DNA from: Hysterangium stoloniferum
Taxonomy: Eukaryota > Basidiomycota > Agaricomycetes > Hysterangiales > Hysterangiaceae
DNA: 64,000 bases
Direction: 5' to 3'
Assembly (NCBI GenBank): GCA_015178975.1
Contig: WHVD01000002.1
Location: forward strand, 1,488,001 to 1,552,000
Below are positions 44,134-55,887 of the stretch, piece after piece; positions within the stretch are counted from its first letter, which is position 1, and each line of letters starts with the position of its first letter. The notes beneath the pieces are model-generated. The model did not search any database. It had not been told where the DNA came from and was given only the letters and a program-made list of their open reading frames with translations. The position numbers and the translations under genes were made by a program.

Positions 44134-46777
44134 ATGGCACCCAAGGCGTCAAAAAAGGCGACCACATCGAAGAAGTCCAAGTCGAAGCTCAGCACGCTCA
44201 CGTTGGACCTCTTCTCATCTGGCTCCAAACGTGTTATAACACCAAGTCTAACGCCCCCAGCTCTCACACCGCCTGTAAGCGCCAACTTAAGGCAATCTGG
44301 TCCTAATAAAGCAGTTAAACCCCTATCTTCGGTATGAGGCGTTTAATAAACCCTTTTTTTCTCAATTGAATTAACTTGCTACGCAAAGTTCGTGGCACCA
44401 ACTCAATTGGTCGCATCAGTAAAAGGGAAGGAGAAGGAAATATCGATCATGCCTACACAGCAGATCGTAGATGACAGTGTAGGTAGGACGCAAAGCAACG
44501 ATTGACAGACTTGTTGGCTTACGTAATTTGCTTTTGTAGGGCAACTATGGGTTGATAGATACGCCCCGGAGAAAGAGGTATGTATGGCTCGTAGACTTGT
44601 AATCAAACTAAAAGCTTCAAAAATATCAGGGAGAACTTGCGGTCCATAAAAAGAAAGTAGAGGAAGTGCGGCATTGGCTCGACGAGGCCCTAAATGGAGG
44701 ACCAACAGGTATTTTGAAGAAGTATAGAGTAAGTTTGGTATGACTATAGTATTTATGGTATTATTTATTTTTTAGAGAATACTTGGTTTGACAGGACATG
44801 CCGGGAGCGGTAAAACTGCAACATTGCGGATGCTGGCAAACGAAATGGGGTTTGAGATCATAGAATGGCGTAATTCCCTTGATGATACTTTTGCTGGAGA
44901 CAGTCAGGATTATGGTAATGGTTCATCTTTATGCATAAAACCTTATACTACAACTAATTGCTCATAATACACTTTAGATCGTGAATCTCTTGCCAATAAA
45001 TTTGACAATTTTCTCACACGAGCAGCATCTTGTCGAGCACTTCCGATATTCCATGGGTCCACCACTTCTGGTCAGCCATCACGGCAAGTTATCCTTCTTG
45101 AAGACCTTCCAAACATCCTGCATCCGGAAACGGCGGACGCCTTTCATGCAGCATTAGAGAACTATATAACCTCTTCTTTTGGTGTCCCTCTTGTTTGTAT
45201 TATTTCTGATTCTGGGGTGAGAGGTGAAGATCCAGATAGTGATATGTCGAGCAGACGGTGGGGGAGGTGGAGAAAGCAGGCCATTGATATCCGAAGTGTT
45301 ATCCCGCCATTGTTATTTAATTCGCCGTATTTTCAAGAAATACAGTGCGTATTTGATTGTTTGAGCTTGTATTGTATTAAATTTGCTTTATACCAGATTC
45401 AACCCAATTGCTCCTACTATAATGACAAAAGCATTATCAGCCCTTCTGACCAAACACTTTGCCAACTCCAAGAAATCAAAGACGTCCCTACAACCTTCCA
45501 AGGAGACCGTTCAAATCATTGTAGAATCATCTAATGGTGACATCCGAAGTGCGATTATGGCCTTAGAATTTGCTTGCGTCTTACAAGTGCCGAAGGTGGG
45601 TAAGAATGGGGCTGCAAGAGCACTGTATGTTGTTATTCAAGTAATCCGATACCGGTCCATTCACAAGCCATATTTTCAGGCTTGAAGCTGTTACTAGACG
45701 CGAGCAAAGCCTCGCATTATTTCATTTAATGGGGAAAGTATTATACAATAAACGTCTGATCACCCTTAAAACAAGTTTTCACTCGATTGACTTTTCATTA
45801 TTCATAGGGAAGGGCGACCCGCCGAATAGCTCGGCGACTGCCAAGGAACGGGATAAAATTGAAGAGAGCGATGGCAAACTTTCGGATCCACCCCCTTTAC
45901 CGTCGCATCTGGTAGAGCACGCACGTCAGGCAAGTCGTGTAGATGTAAACGTAAGAAAGATATTATGGCTGCTCCCTCCCCGTCTAAATGTTAATGTACT
46001 CTATCTTTCCAAGGCATTATACGCAGACTCCCCAGTGGACACATCGCTATTTTCTTTATATCTGCATCAAAATTACACGCAGTTCTGTGATGATATAGAG
46101 GATTGTGATAAAATATGTGATTTGCTTAGTTGGATAGACTCCAGTGGATCTGAGTCCGTACGTGCATTTTTTTTCTTGCTCGATTACGTCTTGGCTAATT
46201 GACACCAATGGTGTTTATCAGTGGCAAGCACAACAAAGTCCTCACCGGTTCCATATCCTTACCTTAGGAACTTTACATGCACTCCCATCGCCTGTCCCAC
46301 GACGATCACAGAAGATCTTCAAGCCGGAATTTTTTGACGCTCTTAAGAAAACTCGGGAAGCGGAAGGAGGTCTGATAGATACCGAAAATTGGTTAAATGT
46401 TATTGCGGCACGAGAGGAACGCGTGAGAGGATGGTCAAAAGATGAGATTATTTTGGAAATGGGAAGTGCGCTAAAAGTATTGGATAGTTGCGGAGCGGGT
46501 AGGTATATCGCACTGGTTTGTTTACGTGCTTTTATGATTGATCCTATTTGCAGCTGCGCCACCGCAAACTCATAGACATTTCAGTACATTAAGCTTTATC
46601 CATCCGGCCAAAATGCCAGGTGGTTTGCAGCGCATGCGACAACTCGGAGAGAGCGAGGAGCCCTCCGAATATTTTACCTCTGCGGAACCGTCAGGTCTTG
46701 CCCAAACTTTGGAATTGACTAAGGCCACCGGTAGTATTGGTGGGTGGCTGGAGACGGACGAAATACAGGACTTCTAA
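44134..46777 (+). CDS. RAD17: Rad17 checkpoint clamp loader
   Basis: About eleven exons with short GT-AG introns. Exon 1 (44134-44331) encodes a basic Ser/Lys/Thr-rich N-terminus (APKASKKATTSKKSKSK). Then follow LWVDRYAPEKE, a Walker A P-loop GLTGHAGSGKTATL, FEIIEWRN, Walker B VILLEDLPN, and the clamp-loader text IVESSNGDIRSAIMALEFAC and LALFHLMGKVLYNKR. The C-terminus includes RFHILTLGTLHALPSP and ends near 46777. Order and motifs match eukaryotic Rad17/Rad24, the RFC-like subunit that loads the 9-1-1 clamp in the DNA-damage checkpoint (nucleus). The start was chosen as the ATG opening the basic leader. It converges with ESS1, 107 bp away. I saw no interrupting stop, though small exons were joined by eye. 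Confidence 0.92.
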
Positions 46778-46884
46778 TACACTTTAATCATCAAAATGTT
46801 ATACGTTTCTTTTTAAATCATGTAGCAAGTACAAAGATGCAAATCATCCATTACACTTGGAATTCATCGTTTTGTCAACACATG

Positions 46885-47529
46885 CTAAGCGGTCCTCAAG
46901 ATAAGGTGCACGCCACTGGCTGTGCGGATAACATCGCTCATCTCCCCGACCTTAAGGGCATAAGTGGCTACTTCGAACGACTCTTGCATCTGGCCTCTAC
47001 CGAAAAATCCTAAATCCCCTCCTTTTTCATGTGAACTGCAATCAGAATGTTCCTTAGCGAGAGCTGCAAATTTAGTCGGATCCTCTTTAAGTTGAGTCTC
47101 AAAACCGCGTAGAATATCTACGGCTTCGTCTTCAGAGCGAGTGATGTTAGACTATAAGATACAATATGAGATCTGAGACTAAAACACCCATTATTCGTGA
47201 CATTCACCTCTTTCCAACTCGATGGTCGCCTGCTGTCGCGATGCTTGATCAGTAGATGACTAGCACGGACTCCGTCACTCGGCGCTTGAGCTCCACCGCC
47301 GTGTGCATTAAGATATTGATCAGCTCCAGGTAGCTCCTGCAATTCGCTTTCTGAGAGTCCGGGAGGCGGGTCCCATCTGGAGTCGCGGGTTTCTGTGTTG
47401 AAATAGTAGGGTAGATTACGGCTGGCGGATAGACGAACTTCCCAAAGAGATGGCTATTACGAAAAAAAAAAGTAAACATGCTGGGGGTAATATATACACC
47501 ATGCTCTGACGATCCGTGATACTCACCAT
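46885..47529 (-). CDS. ESS1: Pin1/Ess1-type peptidyl-prolyl cis-trans isomerase
   Basis: Exons 47527-47529 (the ATG alone), 47208-47453 and 46885-47151 give 171 residues. The introns are 73 and 56 bp, both GT-AG, and all phases fit. An N-terminal WW domain (LWEVRLSASRNLPYYFNTET, RWDPPPG) is followed by a Gly-rich linker. The parvulin domain has VRASHLLIKHRDSRRPSSWK (the RR phosphate-binding pair), FAALAKEHSDCSS (catalytic Cys region), KGGDLGFFGRGQMQ and TASGVHLILRT. This enzyme isomerises phospho-Ser/Thr-Pro bonds, for example in the RNA polymerase II tail, and acts in the nucleus. Length and domains are normal for the family (about 170 residues). Confidence 0.96.
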
Positions 47530-47809
47530 GGTTGTGGTATATAGCAAATTTGTGTAGAGTTGTGGAGATGATGTGTAAGCACGGTTTGAAAGCAGATGGT
47601 GCGGACTTTCAATTTGTTCTGCTTGCGATTATAAATTCAGAGGAGATAGTGGAAGATTATATCCCTTGTTTGTGGAAAATAACCTTTGGTTTCGTGGAAA
47701 ATTGGTGATAGACATGGTGGCAATGGCTCGACTTGGGCAGTGGCAAAAGCAGAAAGACGAATGTCAGAACTCTACCCTTGTCAATGACAGTTGTCCTCAA
47801 CAGTATATT

Positions 47810-48060
47810 AAAAATAGTATGAGTTGGTTTATTGTAATACACAATCTACAAGGGTTTAAAAGAGTTGTAATAGAAGTACTTGTGTGTCAATCAATGTGTC
47901 AGTTAGTGAATTCTGACATGATAGGTTTGGTGCTAGTTTAGGTGTACACTGGTAAAATCATGCATTAACAAAAGCATGGTCCACAATTTTCATATGAAAA
48001 GTTGAAGAAATAGGTGAGCCGCCTCTAGGAAAAGGGTGTTTCATCATCATTTCCAACACA
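47810..48060 (-). repeat. Solo LTR of a copia-1 relative
   Basis: The minus strand reads gatgatgaaacaccctttt ... cttttcatatgaaaattgtgg ... aaacccttgtagattgtgtatt ... catactatttttaata. It parallels the whole copia-1 LTR with clear divergence. No internal region adjoins it, so it is a recombined or old solo LTR. Confidence 0.7.
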
Positions 48061-48084
48061 GTCAGGCTGTCATTTTATTGATTA

Positions 48085-48850
48085 ACACCGGGAAAAACCA
48101 CTCTCTCCAAAAGATTTTAGGATCTGTAGTAGAGCCTTATCTTATATAAACTCCAATAATCTCTATTGGATCCTTATAAGATTTAAAATTGGTTAAGGAT
48201 CCAAAAGGTAGGTGGAGGGTGATTAGGTGTACATAGGATCTTTTAAGCATCAACCATATCATGGAATATAAACTCCTTCAATTTTGTATAGTCCAGTGGG
48301 ATTCTGTATCCCTTTATCTTTCCTGTGACTTGTCAGAGGACGATCCAATTAAAAATCCACAAAACTCCCAAATGTGGTTGCAGGATTTAACATCACATAG
48401 AGCATGTGTGTAATCAATCAATTTAAAATCCCATTCACATCCCTGAATTTGATGGAATTACAAAATGATATAGAATCTGTTAGATGGTCCACAATTAAGT
48501 TAAATTCTCCTTTGTTCCAACTGCTCGGCAAATATAAACTCCCTTTGTTCTCCACATGATCAATGGAGGCTAAATCACACCGGCTCCATGTTTTGTGTGA
48601 AAATTGTGAGGAGCCAGTGTGATTTAGCCTCTTTTTATCATGTGGAGAACAAAGGGAGTTTATACTCCATGATATGGTTGATGCTTAAAAGATCCTATGT
48701 ACACCTAATCACCCTCCACCTATCTTTGGATCCTTAACCAATTTTAAATCTATTAAGGATCCAGTAGAGATTATTGGAGTTTACATAATATAAGACTCTA
48801 CTACAGATCCTAAAATCTTTTGGAGAGAGGGGTTTTCCCGGTGTAACTTG
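48085..48850. mobile_element. Foldback element with about 190 bp inverted arms
   Basis: The left arm (about 48085-48275, acaccgggaaaa...ggaatataaactcc) is the near-perfect reverse complement of the right arm (about 48655-48845, ending ttttcccggtgt). A second inner inverted pair (about 48537-48590 and 48606-48662; aaactccctttgttctccac, ggctaaatcacaccggctcc) closes the structure. The spacer is non-coding. It looks like a MITE or foldback transposon; a target duplication could not be fixed. Confidence 0.75.
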
Positions 48851-49073
48851 TGTGATGTACTATCACTCTTATTGCAGCTGGATGACAAACTCGGATGTAT
48901 TAGACTTAGACTTATTGTGTGTTCCCTAAAGGAGTGAAGGTGCACAGTACTTATGACATGACGTGGAGCAGGTAGAATGAATGGACTCTCCCGCTATACA
49001 GCTATACAGCCATAATAGCAGAGGAGGAGTGGTAAGGGGGATGATAAAGTGCAGAGCACATGTGGCGTTTCAT

Positions 49074-49694
49074 TCACAAAGCAAATGTACCAACAGCGAC
49101 TCCGATCGCCAAAGTGAAAAGACCAGCACTTGTTTGAATGACAAGCGCGGCATTACTGGGACAGGGAAGGGAAGATTAATTAACAATTTAAATTGAATAC
49201 TGATGTGCACGTACTGAGATGCAGTGGCGGTCGCTATCAAATAGTCAATATATATCCCGCTATCTCGCTCGTTGGCAAGATCACGTACCGTTTGCAGCAC
49301 CAGTTGCGCTGGCGGTCATGTTGTTCACGATACTCGAAGCTGCAGATTTCGCAGCGCTCTTTGCAGCACTCGCTGCCGCAGAAGTCGCAATGCTCACTAC
49401 CGTACTTGCGAGAGCCCCAGTAGCAGACGTTGCAGCACTGCCTGCAGCAGCTGTAGCGCCAGCAGCAGCTGAAGAGGCAGCAGATCCAGCTGGTACACAG
49501 TAGAGCGTAAGATAATGTGGGAAATACTCCTATGAGTTATCGCTTACCGTTAGAAGTTAATATTCCAACAATGCTCCCGACTGTCCAGGCGGTAAGGTCA
49601 AAGATATTGAAACCCCCCCATGGGACTTACTTTGGGCGGAAACCATGGGGGAGACAAAGAGGAGAGCGGAGATGGCGAAGATGGAGCGGACCAT
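49074..49694 (-). CDS. Small Ala/Ser-rich secreted protein, GPI-anchor type
   Basis: The signal peptide MVRSIFAISALLFVSPMVSA is encoded in exon 1 (49631-49694), which ends at a GTAAGT donor. A short exon 2 (IGSIVGILTSN) and a long Ala-rich exon follow (AGSAASSAAAGATAAAGSAA, STVVSIATSAAASAAKSAAK, NNMTASATGAANGT). A probable fourth exon after a cccag acceptor encodes LVIQTSAGLFTLAIGVAVGT then FAL and stop, a hydrophobic GPI-type tail. The last donor (gtgatc) is weak, so that junction is uncertain. The composition resembles small fungal wall proteins; no specific family is recognised. The Ala-rich frame on the plus strand here is only its shadow. Confidence 0.7.
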
Positions 49695-50317
49695 GTTTAT
49701 GTGGTAAGGGAATGGGTAAAGAACGGAAGTTGTCCAAAGAGTCGAACGGGACGAAGAGTGATAGAGAGAAAGCCTTAGGTAACTGAACAGAATTTATTAA
49801 AATCCTAATCGTGAGGCACGAAGATCCTAGAACCAACTTTTCCCATCGGCGGCAAATATGTTTGTTGCCCTGATCTGCCAATTGGCTGGTAATACTAATC
49901 CTTTTTGACTCCCATCCTTCTGTAGATCATACTTATGCCTAGAGAGCTTTGACAGCAGCTGCATACCAAGTCATCCCTAGAGCGAGCAATGTAGTATGCA
50001 ACAGCGAGAGGCCCAGGCGAGAGATGGGAGAATAGCTGTCGTTAACTTAGCGACACTTCTCTGAACCGTTGATTGGATATCATTTGGTTGCAACGCCTCT
50101 GACAGGGGTAACTGTCGGTGGTGATTCACGTTAATTGCCTACTCTGATTGATTGAACGGGGTCTAATAGAAGCTGTCACAGCATGTGCTGACGTTTGATT
50201 GGCTTCGGGTGCCCTACTCATGGCTTATGCATACAAAATATCATATAGAAGCGGAAATTGAATTGCGCGTGTTTCCTTCTACAATGCCCCTAAGCAAAGT
50301 ATCAATTGACCTTGGTA
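49695..50317. other. Intergenic, no gene recognised
   Basis: Promoter side of the Ala-rich gene. Nothing else identified. Confidence 0.4.
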
Positions 50318-50500
50318 TATCAGCAAAACGGGAACATCAGTAAATATTTTAGCGTATATTTGAGAACTATCACTAGTTCGGCTAGACTCGGGTAGACACA
50401 ATACCCTTTCCGAGACTCCTACCTACTGACCAACAGATAGGTAGCCTAGAGAGTATAGATAGTCTATAATAATGAGCATAGACTTTACAAATCCCTGATA
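50318..50500. mobile_element. MITE-like element, second member
   Basis: The ends TATCAGCAAAACGGGAACAT and, inverted, TATCAGGGATTTGTAAAGTC match the ends of the element at 21478-21680 in the same end-specific way (GGGATTTG at one end, GGGAA.ATCAGT at the other). The interiors have diverged, and there is no coding capacity. Confidence 0.55.
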
Positions 50501-52080
50501 CAATCGCGCAGGGATAATTTGTGGTAGCTAAGTATGCAGGCAAAAGAAATTACAAAGGGAATACAAGACGGTGACGCAAGGGAGCTGGTATTTCCGCTGG
50601 TGCTTTGTAGGATAATCCAACCTTGAATGAACCTCGAAATCTACTAGTACTAAGGGTCTGGCTGCATCCGAGGCCCTCTTGGAAATGGTGCGAAATCGGG
50701 TTGTGTTGGGGGTGGAGGATGGAGAGGCAGGTTGTGGGGAGCAGGAGAAGATGGAGAGAGGGCGGCACAAGAGAAGATAGGAGGGTAGTGGCGGTTAAAT
50801 ATCTTGAGCTGCGTTTTTCACCGTCCCTTTCACACTTCAGTTGGCTCCGAATTTCTACCCTACTAGCAGTGGCACCAACTTGAACTGGAGAGTCCCATCC
50901 GCTGAGTAAATGCAGTCAGATGACATCTCTGCAAAGGAGACATTGCTGTACAAGATATTCAAGGAAGCTCCGAGTCGGGAACTCAGGCTTTGTGTGGACA
51001 GTTCTATGGTTAGGCTTGACCTCAACTTAAGAGTTCCCATCAGTCTAGTCATGCCAGCTGCATCAAGCCATCTGCTACCGTATGAGGCCGAGAGATGGAA
51101 TAGGCCTTACGCTTAAATGCATCTATTTAATTCTCAAGCTGTCACTTAATCAAATTCCAATACACGCGCGCAGTGGTGGAGGTTCCTTGACGGGTGGTTT
51201 TGTTGTTCTGCTCTTGTGACAGTACACGACATCCGTGTCTACACACGCCCGAATATTGTGAAATATACCTCATATCTTTCTCATGGCATGTTCTGCTGCT
51301 ATAGCTGTCAAAAATTATAGACATCGTATAGGCCGTGACCCGTGAATTCCATGGAACCAAATAAAAACTCCTATTACTTTAGGCTTCGCAACATTTGATA
51401 GGTCCTATCAGATAACATCTGCTTATGTCGATAGTATAGCATGCGTGTCGATCAACGATCTAATTTTGCTGAGACCTTACGTTTGCGAGAGATGATGATG
51501 CCTGGCATTTGGAAACACCACAGTCTCTCCTCTGCCCTCTGCGGATAGTGATTTGTTTTGCATTATAATGTCAATTTTTGGTGGTATTTTGGACGAATTA
51601 CTGCAACCCGTTGTGGGGTTACGTTCAACAGAGGTAAGTTTATCTTTAAGCATTCTTTTCATATGTGGGCAAACAGTATACAATTGGCATGTCTTGCCGC
51701 ATTGTGTTTCTCGATGCAAACTCAATTCCCCCAGTTGCATGCGCTGCACTACTGGTAAACCATAAGGTCGACACTCAGTTTTACTGATTTGAACCCTGAA
51801 GATATACTTCGTTTGGGGGTCGCAATGGTCGTTAGGAAAGTTATTTTCTTCTTGAATACGTATAGCCCAATTATAGATACAACGTTGACAATATATAGTA
51901 CGTTGCTCGGCAGTCTCACTTAGTCATGTCTCTTCTAATGCCTTGGCTATATTATATAGTCCAAACAGGGGTGAAAGACCAAAGGGTGTGAAGCAATTTA
52001 TTGGCGCAAAACTCAAACTTCAATAACATTTTCCTAGCTATGCCCGGCTTTGTCGACAGCGACAGCAGGTAAGAAGATTA
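50501..52080. other. No gene confirmed
   Basis: Frames of 65-90 codons occur on both strands (for example 50528-50770 minus, 51553-51765 plus). None carries a recognised motif. The hydrophobic plus frame at about 51600-51760 could be an upstream exon of the membrane-protein relic that follows. Confidence 0.35.
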
Positions 52081-52084
52081 GTTC

Positions 52085-52720
52085 CACATGCAGTATAGTG
52101 TTAATTATACTGAGCGATATCGAAGGTGCTTTCGTTGGCGGGATGTTCGTTTCAGAAAGTACGACATGAGAGTTAACTATCAGCTGTGTTATTTAGTTGT
52201 GCTAGCGATGAGAACTTATGCCATCTGGGGCTGCCGACGCTCGATTCTCATATTTCTCGTGCTTTTCACACTCGTACGTCGTCTCACGTTTCTGGACACC
52301 ACCCTCGTACAGTCTGACAGTCATTTTTTAGAGTGTTTTTGCAGCGGCATCGGTGCTCACACACCGCTCTCTTGAGTCTTTGACAAGTATATCTCTCTAA
52401 CTTGTGGCATTTTTCGGAAAGACTTACGTGTCGAGTGCAGTCGTTCAGATCCCTGCCTTCTTGGAACCTTCCCTTCGTATCACCTGTGCACCATTGCCTG
52501 CTAGAGGACAGACCGGCTTCGAGTTCATGGTTTTTATGGTAAATCAAGCAGGTGAGCTGCAGTTGTACTCTTACGAGAATCACGAGCTACAATCACCAAA
52601 ACAGTCGTCGCTATCTTGACACTTTATCGCGCCATGCAACAATATCGCGTAAGTAGGCACCCGCTGATTAGAACTATGTTTCAAGATGGTATATCTCTAT
52701 CAATCACGTTTTTTCGGAAA
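52085..52720 (+). pseudogene. Decayed multi-pass membrane protein (DUF6533-like)
   Basis: LVVLAMRTYAIWGCRRSILI then FLVLFTL matches the recurring LRTYAIW-R-R motif of agaricomycete multi-pass proteins annotated as DUF6533. Later pieces GFEFMVFMV and HPLIRTMFQDGISL correspond to a following helix and the LIRTLYRDG motif of the same family (from memory of the family). The pieces lie in different frames separated by stops, and no intact start region was found, so it is most likely a relic. Confidence 0.5.
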
Positions 52721-53705
52721 AAGATGTTAACTGTTCTGATAGGCTTGTTATATTATATCTATACATTAAGTAGGTCGAAAGTAGTCCATCCACGAATCAT
52801 CTAAGCATCTTTTTAGTTCTCTCAACGGCTCATGTAGCTGTTGCTCTCGCTCTTCCGGTGAGTCTTGATTCACTTAAGTTTGACCTCTCGAGAACATAAT
52901 CGCCATGGTTCGAAGGTCGAATGGGGTGTTTTAATGGTGCTGTGAGCATTTTCTCTTGATTTGTCTGTTGCCAGACATCAACGTATTATCTTACCTGCAG
53001 GCCGCTGCGTGTAATCAGTAGTATCTGTTGCACACGCGTCCTCTTGAACATACGTGGTGCCTACTTTACTCCAAATTCAACAAGTGAAACAGGTCTTGTT
53101 GTTGCTAACAAGAACTTTCCACTGGGGAAAATCATACATTGGCATATTCGGGGGATGATCATTTTGGCTTAACCAAGGACACTTCGACTAAATGGCAATG
53201 GGAGGACAGTGATTTATGGCCAGATTTGTTACACGCCCACTTTTCTCGCAGGATATTGCGGATATTGCTCCTAAGAAATGAATGGTGACGCTGCTCGAGA
53301 CTGGAAGCTACAGCTGATGAAACCAAAGGTGGTAAGTCTTCCGCATTGTCGTCCTGAGTGCAAGTTGGCATTTCATAACTATTATGTGTCGTTTCCGTCT
53401 GCCATGTTTTGTAAAGCGAAGCCTTTGTATTGACGGCCTCATGGATTTAACTCCAAATGTGCAGTTTCCTCCACAGCCCCACTGTCCAGGTTGACAAACA
53501 AGTGCCAAAACTATTCACAGATTGTCCTTCTAAGAAGAATAAATAACAGTTTGTTTCTCGGAAAACAGGCCACGGCATCTGACATGAGGCTGCGCAGGTT
53601 CGTCCAACTCCATATGAATTTCTGAGAGCACGTATGGTGCGAGACCCCGACTTTTGGACAAGATGAGTGATGTAAAAAGGGTCTAATTTCGCACTAAGCC
53701 CGTGC
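52721..53705. other. No gene confirmed upstream of tRNA-Lys
   Basis: Two minus-strand frames (53159-53371 and 53308-53508) overlap. A shared intron is possible, but no domain is recognised. Confidence 0.35.
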
Positions 53706-53800
53706 GCCCTGCTAGCTCAGTTGGTAGAGCGTAAGACTCTTACAGTCCTTCTGACCGGGTAAGAGTCTTAAGGTCGCGGGTTCGATTCCCGCGCAAGGCA
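53706..53800 (+). tRNA. tRNA-Lys(CTT) with intron
   Basis: The acceptor stem is GCCCTGC/GCAAGGC with one C-A mismatch. The D arm is GCTC-AGTTGGTA-GAGC, the anticodon stem TAAGA/TCTTA with anticodon CTT at 53739-53741, and the T arm GCGGG-TTCGATT-CCCGC. A 22-base intron (53743-53764) interrupts after position 37, the standard eukaryotic site. The internal A box (tagctcagttgg) and B box (ggttcgattcc) are both present. The single acceptor mismatch is the only odd point. Confidence 0.92.
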
Positions 53801-53802
53801 AC

Positions 53803-53808
53803 TTTTTT
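53803..53808 (+). terminator. Pol III T-run terminator
   Basis: TTTTTT starting three bases after the mature tRNA end. Confidence 0.8.
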
Positions 53809-53934
53809 ATCCCGTTAAAGCACGGGCTCCGTCCTATATAGCCTTTTGACTCTATCCTTTTGTCACTGTAAATACTATTATAACAAAAGTAAGTTGTAGT
53901 ATGCAAATAATGTTAGAAAAGTAACCCTAATAAC

Positions 53935-54238
53935 AATATAACTCAGTCTCGTGTATCATACAACGGACTAATATTTTATGTACCTAATAACAATATAACT
54001 AATAAACAATTATTAGTTACAATGTGCGTGAAATATAACGATCTTTACTCACCTCAGTCTCGTGTATCATACAACGGACTGAGGTGATACCATTTTCATT
54101 CTCTAGCTTATATGTATTGTCGCATATATTATCAGGTACCAATATAGGTATGTTGGTGATACCGGTTACCCCTGTCCGACGATTAAGTCTTGGGTCGGTC
54201 GATTTATGCCGGGTGGATTTCGATGGTGTTATTCAACA
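53935..54238 (-). repeat. 3' LTR of copia-2 (far end approximate)
   Basis: Begins TGTTGAATAACACC at 54238, reading minus. The pol stop codon lies just inside it. It contains two copies of a block with cctaataacaatataact and ctcagtctcgtgtatcatac. The terminal CA end next to the tRNA could not be fixed without the partner LTR. Confidence 0.6.
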
Positions 54239-55887
54239 CTCCTCCTCACCGTTGAAACTCCTCCTCGCATGGAAGTCCGATTGAAGACCCAAGAAGCCGC
54301 GAAGGGTAATAAATTGAGTAGGTTCCAGGGCTTTCGTAAAAATATCGGCCAGGTTGTTTTTGGTATTGATATAGCGGAGTACGAAGTCGCCAATGTGGAC
54401 TTTTTCACGAAGGAAGTGATATTTGATATCAATATGTTTAACCCTGGGGTGGAGGAGGGGATCTTCGGAGAGGGCGGTGGCAGCATTGTTATCGCAGAGA
54501 ATAGTCGTGGGAGAGGTTGGAGGCATGTGAATGCCGGTTAGAAGGCTACGAAGCCAGACACCCTCCTTGACAGATTCGAAAGCCGCAATGTACTCTGCTT
54601 CACAGGAGGATGTAGCGACTGTTTTTTGTTTCTTTGATGTCCAAGAAATGATGCCAGACCCCATAGTGAATGCATAGCCCCCAATGCTACGACGTGTGTC
54701 TAAACAATTGGCCCAATTAGAATCAGTGTAGCCAGTTAGTGTGAGGTCATTGGTACCCCCAAGGCAGAGTTTAAGAAGTCGTGTGCCTTTTAAGTATCTC
54801 ACGACGCGGATGGCTGCAGTCCAGTGGGGGGCGGAGTAACTGTCGAGATATTGGGATAGTTGTTGTACTGCGAATGATATGTCCGGACGGGTGGATATGG
54901 CAAGGTAAAGTAGACAGCCAACCAGGGATCGATAAGGTAGTGCGAGCAGGGCAGCAACATTGGTTGGAGAGAGAGAGGATCGATCGGTGGGACGAAGTTT
55001 AAGGTTGTGATCCATAGGGGTAGAGACGATGGAAGCGTTGATTTGGCCAAATTGACGAACAATCTTGTCAATGAGTGCGGATTGTGAGAGGGAAACGAGG
55101 CGATTGGGCCTGTCCCATTCAATACCAATGCCAACAACGAAACGGGCGCACCCCAAGTCTGAAATGGTCCAGATGCGACGCATTTCATTTTTGAAGGATT
55201 CATTTTCCGCAGCGGTGCTTGCGATAGATAGGAAGTCATCGACGTGGATAGCTATGATGATAATACCTGTGGTTGTATGACGGTAATAGATACAAGGCTC
55301 ACAAGCAAGGCGAGTAAAACCCCAGAGTAGCATTTGTTCGTTCATCATTTTGTTCCAGATTCGGCCACTCTGTTTCATACCATAGAGTCCTCGTAAGAGC
55401 ATCCAAACATAGTCTTCTTGTCCTGGTTCGATGAAGCCCTCAGGTTGCTCCATGTATTGAATTTCATCATCTGGGAGTAGACCATACAGAAACGCAGTTT
55501 TTACATCGATTTGCTGAGCATCCCATCCAAGAGTGGCAGCAATGTGGAGGAGGATGCGCCAGGACTCCATGCGTGCAGTAGGTGAGGTAGTTTGATGGTA
55601 ATCCTTCCCATAGATTTGTTCAAAACCTTTAAACACAAGTCTGACCTTCCAACGGACAGCCTTACCATCCTCATCTCGTTTAATCCGGAACACAGGACGG
55701 CCCTTGCGAATCTTGCATCCCCGGGGAACGTCTGACCGATGGATGAGTTTGTATACCCCCATAGTTTTCAAGGAGTCGAGTTCATCTTGAAAGCCGGCCC
55801 TCCAACGCTCTGCATCTCCAGATTTCAGTGCCTCCTGCCAAGTTCTTGGCTCATCATTGCATGTGAGAGGATCAATCCCTACGTTGT
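54233..55887 (-). CDS. Copia-2 reverse transcriptase / RNase H part
   Basis: Open frame (over 500 residues) starting at the gypsy junction. It begins PLTCNDEPRTWQEALKSGD, then RRWKVRLVFKGFEQIYGKD-type RT text (VRLVFKGFEQIYGKDYHQT), QIDVKTAFLYG, LYGMKQSGRIWN and the catalytic IAIHVDDFLS. RNase H signatures follow (GYTDSNWANCLDTRRS, SSCEAEYIAAFES) and the conserved end HIDIKYHFLREKV and LADIFTKAL. No stops are visible until the LTR, so only the gypsy insertion breaks it. The first ATG (55771) is internal. Confidence 0.93.

Noticed and set aside
49219-49503. Plus-strand Ala-rich open frame (AAPVALAVMLFTILEAADFA...)
   Set aside because: It is the complement of the minus-strand Ala/Ser-rich exon, which has a signal peptide, splice sites and a GPI-type tail.
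54206-55280. Plus-strand frames opposite the copia-2 RT (for example 54206-54541, 55065-55280)
   Set aside because: Shadows of the conserved minus-strand RT/RNase H frame.
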